DNA of 9,761 nucleotides from Bacteroidota bacterium (GTDB taxonomy: Bacteria > Bacteroidota > Bacteroidia > Chitinophagales > Saprospiraceae). The stretch spans positions 1 to 9,761 of the forward strand of contig QQUB01000416.1 in NCBI GenBank assembly GCA_008501835.1. The letters run 5' to 3'. Below the pieces are notes generated by a model that was not told the DNA's origin, searched no databases, and saw only the letters and a program-made list of their open reading frames with translations. Within the stretch, counting starts at the first letter, position 1. The number at the start of each line of letters is the position of its first letter. The position numbers and the translations under genes were made by a program. Positions 6,484-9,761 of this stretch are shown here, one piece after another.

Positions 6484-6499
6484 CTGGCCTAAAGACCAG
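6484..6499. repeat. Hairpin 4 of the cluster, loop TAAA
   Basis: CTGGCC at 6484-6489 faces GACCAG at 6494-6499 with one mismatch around TAAA. The CTAAAG core is shared with hairpin 3. Confidence 0.45.
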
Positions 6500-6529
6500 A
6501 GCTATGGACAAATATTAATATTACATCTA

Positions 6530-6551
6530 GAACCACCTGAACTTCGTGAAC
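6530..6551 (-). repeat. Inverted 9-bp-phased GAAC array
   Basis: GAAC occurs at 6530, 6539 and 6548, spaced exactly 9 bp, and once more 18 bp on at 6566. Read on the minus strand these are GTTC units with the same 9-bp phase as the start of the 145-bp modules. Aligned to copy 1, 17 of 23 positions agree. It is thus a divergent, inverted relative of the left arrays, across the hairpin cluster. Confidence 0.5.
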
Positions 6552-6623
6552 CTATATGAAACAGCGAACAAAGTGAGCCTGGAACGCGAGCCTGCGAGTT
6601 TCAAACATTTGATGCAATCAAAT

Positions 6624-8867
6624 CTACTCCTTCCCAATAATCTCCATCGCTTTTTCCAGCAATTCATCTCTCCCTTCCCGGACACCTTTAATGGTTGGTT
6701 TAACTTCGATGTCCGGAACGATACCGACTCTTTGGGTTTGAGTCCCGTCAGGGTAATACACACCGATACCGCTGATCCTGGTGCGGATGTTACCGGGCAG
6801 ATAAAATGTCGAAACATTACCATCAGCTCCGGCGGTGGTGCTGCCGATTACCATAACATTTGGTGCGGATCTGAAAGCCATGGTGGTGTATTCCGCCTGG
6901 CTTTGTGAAATTTCGTTGATCAGGATCACTACTTTTCCCTGGTAAGCATCCGGATTATTAAAGCCAATTCTCAAATCGGGCCCCCAATGGAACAGGCCGG
7001 GACAACTGACGTCCCCATTGGTGAATTTGACAAAGGCAGTAGATTTTTGGTGCAAATAAGCCCCGAGGGTAAATACCACAAACTCTGAAGGATAATTCCT
7101 GATGTCAATAACCAGCCCTTTGGTGTCTTTGAATAACTCAAATGCAGCCGGTAACAGGTCGCTTTTGATGTTGCCGAGGTAGAGGTAACCAATATCTTCA
7201 TTGAGCAGTTGATAACAACTGTCCGGTTTATTGTAGGCCCAGTCCTTTCCAAGCTGCAATTCTTTTCTTTCATGGCGTTTGACCTCCAGGTGGTACTTTT
7301 TCATGCCACGGCTGACGGTTACCTCCAGCGTTTCATTATTACCTCGGAGGATGGTCTGTGCAATGTTTCTCAATTTGGTTGGGTAGTTGGAGGCCGGATG
7401 CAATGGTGCCCATTTTTTCTCAAGATCCTCTACGAGTTGACCGTCAATAGTCAGAATAATGTCACCGGCTTTTAGTCCTGATTCCGGGCCTAAGGTGTCG
7501 TGGTAGTATCCGGTAACTACCAGTTGTTCTTCGATGAATTTCACCTGTACGGCAGGTTGTAGGTTCCCCTTAAACTCTTCCAGGTAAGTGCTGTTGCTCC
7601 AAATATTGGCGTGGGTGTCGTGAATGTTGCCGATGAGTTGTAGGGTTTCCATATGGTAGGCCAGGGCGTCTGGTGCTTCGATGAATTTGGGAATGAATTC
7701 GTCCAGTACTTCGTGCCAGTCTTTGCCGATCACATATTTATAAGGAAAGAAATAGTGAATTATATTCCAGTACTTATATAATGTTAATAAACGGTATCCT
7801 GTATCCGGATATTCAAAATGGGCATACGGTTGTTCGTTTTTAAACTCCGGGTTTTGTATTCCGGGCACCATGGAAATGTAAAAGTGTTTCCCCTGGTTTC
7901 GATTGTCGAACAGGTAATGAAGTTTTTTATTGAGTGCCTTGCTCAGTCCGGAGTCGTCCATCCATTTCAGGTCTGGGGTCATTTTGGCATTGTCTGCGTA
8001 AATGATGTCACAGGTTTCGCATTTGGGAATTTCTCCGAGGCTTTCGATCCATTTTAGAATTGCCTTGTCTCTTTTGTCAGCATTTTTACTGTTCATAACT
8101 TTGGGCAATATGCGGAATAATTCGGCGTCCATGTTATGCGTACCTTTCGCTACCTCCGGGTGATAATATTTTACAAATCCCCAGATTTTTGCCAGAAGGG
8201 CGAGGTCTTTGGTTTGTTGGTCATTGACTGATTTTAAATCAATATTGGAACCATAAAAAAAAGTGGAATCAAGGGTGGCAGGGTATATTTTTTCTTTTTT
8301 TGGAGGGGCCTGTTCCAATGGTTTCCCATCTATGAATAACCTCAGGTCATCGATCCATATTTGCCCTTGACCGGCCATCATGCCGCCAACCATTATTTTC
8401 GTTACTTCATCTTCCAGTGGCAATTTGATGGAATATTCCTTCCAGTCGTTTGTACCCAGAATTCTTCTGTCCCCCATATTGTCAAATCCATAAACTCCCT
8501 TCTCCCCGTCGAGGCGTAACCACAACCCTGCGAGTCCATCAAAACTTATATCTTTTGTTTTTAAATAACCCCGCAATTCGATTGTTGACCCTTCATAGCT
8601 GGCAGGGATTATATAGGCACATGCCCCAAAGGTTTGATTTTCGCCTTCATTTGGAAGCATGGTGAGGCTGTATTTTCCTTCCGTAAATTCTGTGGAGTCG
8701 ATTTTGGCGACATATCCCTGTGCACCACCGTATTTAAAGCTGAGGTCCCAGTCATCTGGTTGGGCGGTCAGGTGGTCGATCTTTTCAAATTGAAGGTTGT
8801 GCTTGGATTGGGCGAAAAGAAGATTGGTTAACAGGGTTAAGAGAAAGGCAATTTTGATGGGTTTCAT
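6624..8867 (-). CDS. Secreted S41-family serine peptidase with PDZ domain
   Basis: The protein has 747 residues and starts at ATG 8865-8867. Residues 1-20 (MKPIKIAFLLTLLTNLLFAQ) are a signal peptide. Residues 25-180 look like a jelly-roll module (IELRGYLKTKDI, WKEYSIKLPL, IWIDDLRLFIDG). Two related helical blocks follow (221-275 and 360-412), then GNIHDTHANI at 413-422 with the conserved His of S41 peptidases, a PDZ-like domain (about 436-530, GLKAGDIILTIDG) and the S41 core (555-725). The likely nucleophile is Ser656 in SQSQAE. GSTTAGADGN at 675-684 replaces the GKG-type lysine of processing proteases, so a tricorn-like Ser-His arrangement is more likely than a Ser-Lys dyad. It should act in the periplasm or outside the cell on unknown peptides. 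It stands alone, with a terminator downstream and a divergent gene upstream. Confidence 0.92.
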   Translation of the reverse strand: MKPIKIAFLLTLLTNLLFAQSKHNLQFEKIDHLTAQPDDWDLSFKYGGAQGYVAKIDSTEFTEGKYSLTMLPNEGENQTFGACAYIIPASYEGSTIELRGYLKTKDISFDGLAGLWLRLDGEKGVYGFDNMGDRRILGTNDWKEYSIKLPLEDEVTKIMVGGMMAGQGQIWIDDLRLFIDGKPLEQAPPKKEKIYPATLDSTFFYGSNIDLKSVNDQQTKDLALLAKIWGFVKYYHPEVAKGTHNMDAELFRILPKVMNSKNADKRDKAILKWIESLGEIPKCETCDIIYADNAKMTPDLKWMDDSGLSKALNKKLHYLFDNRNQGKHFYISMVPGIQNPEFKNEQPYAHFEYPDTGYRLLTLYKYWNIIHYFFPYKYVIGKDWHEVLDEFIPKFIEAPDALAYHMETLQLIGNIHDTHANIWSNSTYLEEFKGNLQPAVQVKFIEEQLVVTGYYHDTLGPESGLKAGDIILTIDGQLVEDLEKKWAPLHPASNYPTKLRNIAQTILRGNNETLEVTVSRGMKKYHLEVKRHERKELQLGKDWAYNKPDSCYQLLNEDIGYLYLGNIKSDLLPAAFELFKDTKGLVIDIRNYPSEFVVFTLGAYLHQKSTAFVKFTNGDVSCPGLFHWGPDLRIGFNNPDAYQGKVVILINEISQSQAEYTTMAFRSAPNVMVIGSTTAGADGNVSTFYLPGNIRTRISGIGVYYPDGTQTQRVGIVPDIEVKPTIKGVREGRDELLEKAMEIIGKE

Positions 8868-9179
8868 GTTTTGTCCAAAGATTTAAGGATTTAGAATAAT
8901 TGTGGGCAAAGGTTGAATGAAAACTTACACAAAAAATGAAACGAGTTGCCTTCAAAAGGTAGTATTTGTTAACAATAAATAGTCATTTATGAGCTGGTTT
9001 GTCTTAAAGTATACACGACACTTCTACTACAGGGAGCAAAATCAGGGTTAATTCCAGACAAATAATAGTATTTTCACGAGGAGAAAAATACTTAAAATGA
9101 AAAGACCATGATATTTAATTAATTATAGGTTTTACCCAGGTAGATGATTAATAAATATAATGGGAGAACGAAGCGGTTA
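8868..9179. other. Divergent intergenic region, no gene seen
   Basis: This AT-rich stretch lies between the start codons of the S41 gene (minus) and the right-edge gene (plus). I see no ORF, tRNA or riboswitch in it. It holds two small inverted repeats: ATAAAT/ATTTAT at 8975-8990 with a 4-nt loop, and AGTATTTT/AAAATACT at 9067-9092. No exact TAnnTTTG promoter element was found on either strand; TAGGTTTT at 9126-9133 (7 of 8) is the nearest for the right-hand gene. Confidence 0.6.
9067..9092. promoter_or_regulatory. 8-bp inverted repeat, possible operator
   Basis: AGTATTTT at 9067-9074 is perfectly complementary to AAAATACT at 9085-9092, with a 10-nt spacer. It lies 140 bp before the right-edge start codon and about 200 bp from the S41 start. 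It could be a regulator site for either gene; there is no further support. Confidence 0.3.
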
Positions 9180-9234
9180 CATGTGTGCGGAAAATTTTCT
9201 GCATATTTTACCGCAGAAAATTTTTAAACACATG
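9180..9234 (+). promoter_or_regulatory. Long hairpin that encloses a start codon
   Basis: AAAATTTTCTGC at 9191-9202 and GCAGAAAATTTT at 9213-9224 form a perfect 12-bp stem with a 10-nt loop. Outside it, CATGTGT at 9180-9186 pairs with ACACATG at 9228-9234 across a small internal loop. The last three bases of the outer strand are the ATG of the right-edge gene. If the leader is transcribed, the start codon is base-paired. A competing 5-bp helix is possible (TGCGG 9186-9190 with CCGCA 9211-9215), so two alternative folds exist. A DNA-level dyad operator is the other reading. Confidence 0.5.
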
Positions 9235-9761
9235 AAAAAGGCTCTTTTATTGACTGTTCTCCTTGGGACTTTTGGTTTGTTTGGAATAACCTACGGGCAA
9301 GTGTGCAGCGGGAATATCGGTGAAAATATCTTTACAGATGGTGATTTTGGTTCGGGTACCGCCAACCTATTAACACCCGACCCCATGATCGCTCCCGGGT
9401 ATTCTTATACCACCAATCCTCCTCCGAGCGATGGTTATTATGTTTTGAGCAACAATTTGGGTTCCTGGGGTGGATTGTATGCAACCTGGCTGCCGATTGG
9501 AGATAACAGCACGGACCCTTTTGGGTATATGATGGTAGTTAACGCCAGTTTTTCTCCGGGTTTGTTTTACGAACAGGAAGTAGAAGGATTGTGTGAAAAT
9601 ACCCTATATGTTTTTACTGCCGATGTAATCAATCTGATCAAGTCGGGGACGGCAAATCATACCGACCCGAATGTTTCTTTCCTGATTGACGATGTGGTTC
9701 AATATAGTACCGGAATTATTACCAAAACAGAACATTGGCAGACTTACGGTTTTACTTTTAC
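9232..9761 (+). CDS. Secreted adhesin-like protein, N-terminus of a probably large protein
   Basis: The frame starts at ATG 9232 and is open through 176 codons to the right edge, so the end is missing. Residues 1-22 (MKKALLLTVLLGTFGLFGIT, then YG) are a signal peptide. The mature part begins QVCSGNIGENIFTDGDFGSG and continues with IAPGYSYTTNPP, WLPIGDNSTDPFGYMMVVNA (86-105), GLCENTLYVFTADVIN (119-134) and SFLIDDVVQ (149-157). The pattern looks like a beta-sandwich, carbohydrate-binding-like fold. From memory, such N-termini belong to large Saprospiraceae proteins that end in a gliding-motility/CHU_C sorting domain; that end lies outside the window and the match is unverified. The next in-frame ATG (codon 52) would lose the signal peptide, so this start is firm. 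Its start codon lies within a hairpin, suggesting translational control. Confidence 0.75.
   Translation, partial: MKKALLLTVLLGTFGLFGITYGQVCSGNIGENIFTDGDFGSGTANLLTPDPMIAPGYSYTTNPPPSDGYYVLSNNLGSWGGLYATWLPIGDNSTDPFGYMMVVNASFSPGLFYEQEVEGLCENTLYVFTADVINLIKSGTANHTDPNVSFLIDDVVQYSTGIITKTEHWQTYGFTF

Larger units (their letters stand above)
5752..6623. other. Repeat-rich convergent intergenic region without a credible gene
   Basis: These 872 bp separate the 3' ends of the PLP-enzyme gene (plus) and the S41 gene (minus). Almost all of it is repeated or hairpin-forming: a hairpin, a 7-bp triplication, three tandem copies of a roughly 145-bp module containing 9- and 10-bp arrays, four hairpins, and an inverted 9-bp-phased array. 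The open frames crossing it translate only the tandem repeats, giving low-complexity FKLFQIVSNC-type periodic peptides. None has protein-like composition, so I call none of them a gene. The individual parts are listed separately. Confidence 0.8.

Noticed and set aside
6511..6522. Perfect palindrome AATATTAATATT
   Set aside because: It consists only of A and T in an AT-rich stretch, and no partner site or phase relation was found.
6527..6823. 98-residue minus-strand frame overlapping the 3' end of the S41 gene
   Set aside because: It mostly lies inside the S41 coding region in another frame and has no conserved motif; the S41 frame is clearly the real one.

Overview
The window looks like chromosome from a Bacteroidota bacterium, probably a Saprospiraceae/Lewinella-type lineage. 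The support is indirect but consistent. It carries a one-polypeptide histidine kinase-response regulator-AraC protein and secreted Kelch, WG/LRR and S41 proteins with short Bacteroidota-style signal peptides. Its right edge encodes the start of a secreted protein whose N-terminal domain I associate, from memory, with large gliding/CHU_C-type proteins. Shine-Dalgarno sites are weak or absent. There is no phage, CRISPR array, rRNA, tRNA or transposase gene.

Layout. (1) Positions 1-333, minus strand: N-terminus of a secreted Kelch-repeat protein that runs off the left edge. (2) 334-461: its upstream region, with a pair of near-identical direct repeats exactly 21 bp apart and a 9-bp inverted repeat. 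(3) 462-2636, minus: six-TM hybrid sensor kinase/response regulator with an AraC output domain. (4) 2778-4397, minus: secreted WG-like plus leucine-rich-repeat protein. (5) 4570-5751, plus: PLP-dependent trans-sulfuration enzyme, closest to cystathionine beta-lyase. (6) 5752-6623: an 872-bp convergent intergenic region packed with repeats: a 7-mer triplication, three copies of a roughly 145-bp module, a perfect 10-bp tandem array, four consecutive hairpins, and an inverted 9-bp-phased array. (7) 6624-8867, minus: secreted S41 peptidase with a jelly-roll-like N-terminus and a duplicated helical module. (8) 8868-9231: divergent promoter region. (9) 9232 to the right edge, plus: N-terminus of a secreted adhesin-like protein whose start codon lies inside a long potential hairpin.

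How the parts may work together. The AraC-type output domain and the 21-bp-phased direct repeats upstream of the adjacent Kelch gene fit a local regulator-target pair: a membrane sensor controlling a secreted surface protein. This is inference from spacing and proximity. The PLP enzyme is housekeeping amino-acid metabolism. The S41 peptidase and the right-edge protein face a shared divergent intergenic region, and both are cell-envelope or exported products. The intergenic region at 5752-6623 is the most unusual stretch: its 9-10 bp phased arrays and BIME-like hairpin cluster look like a dispersed non-coding repeat system rather than a gene. I found no self-evident new defence or biosynthetic system.
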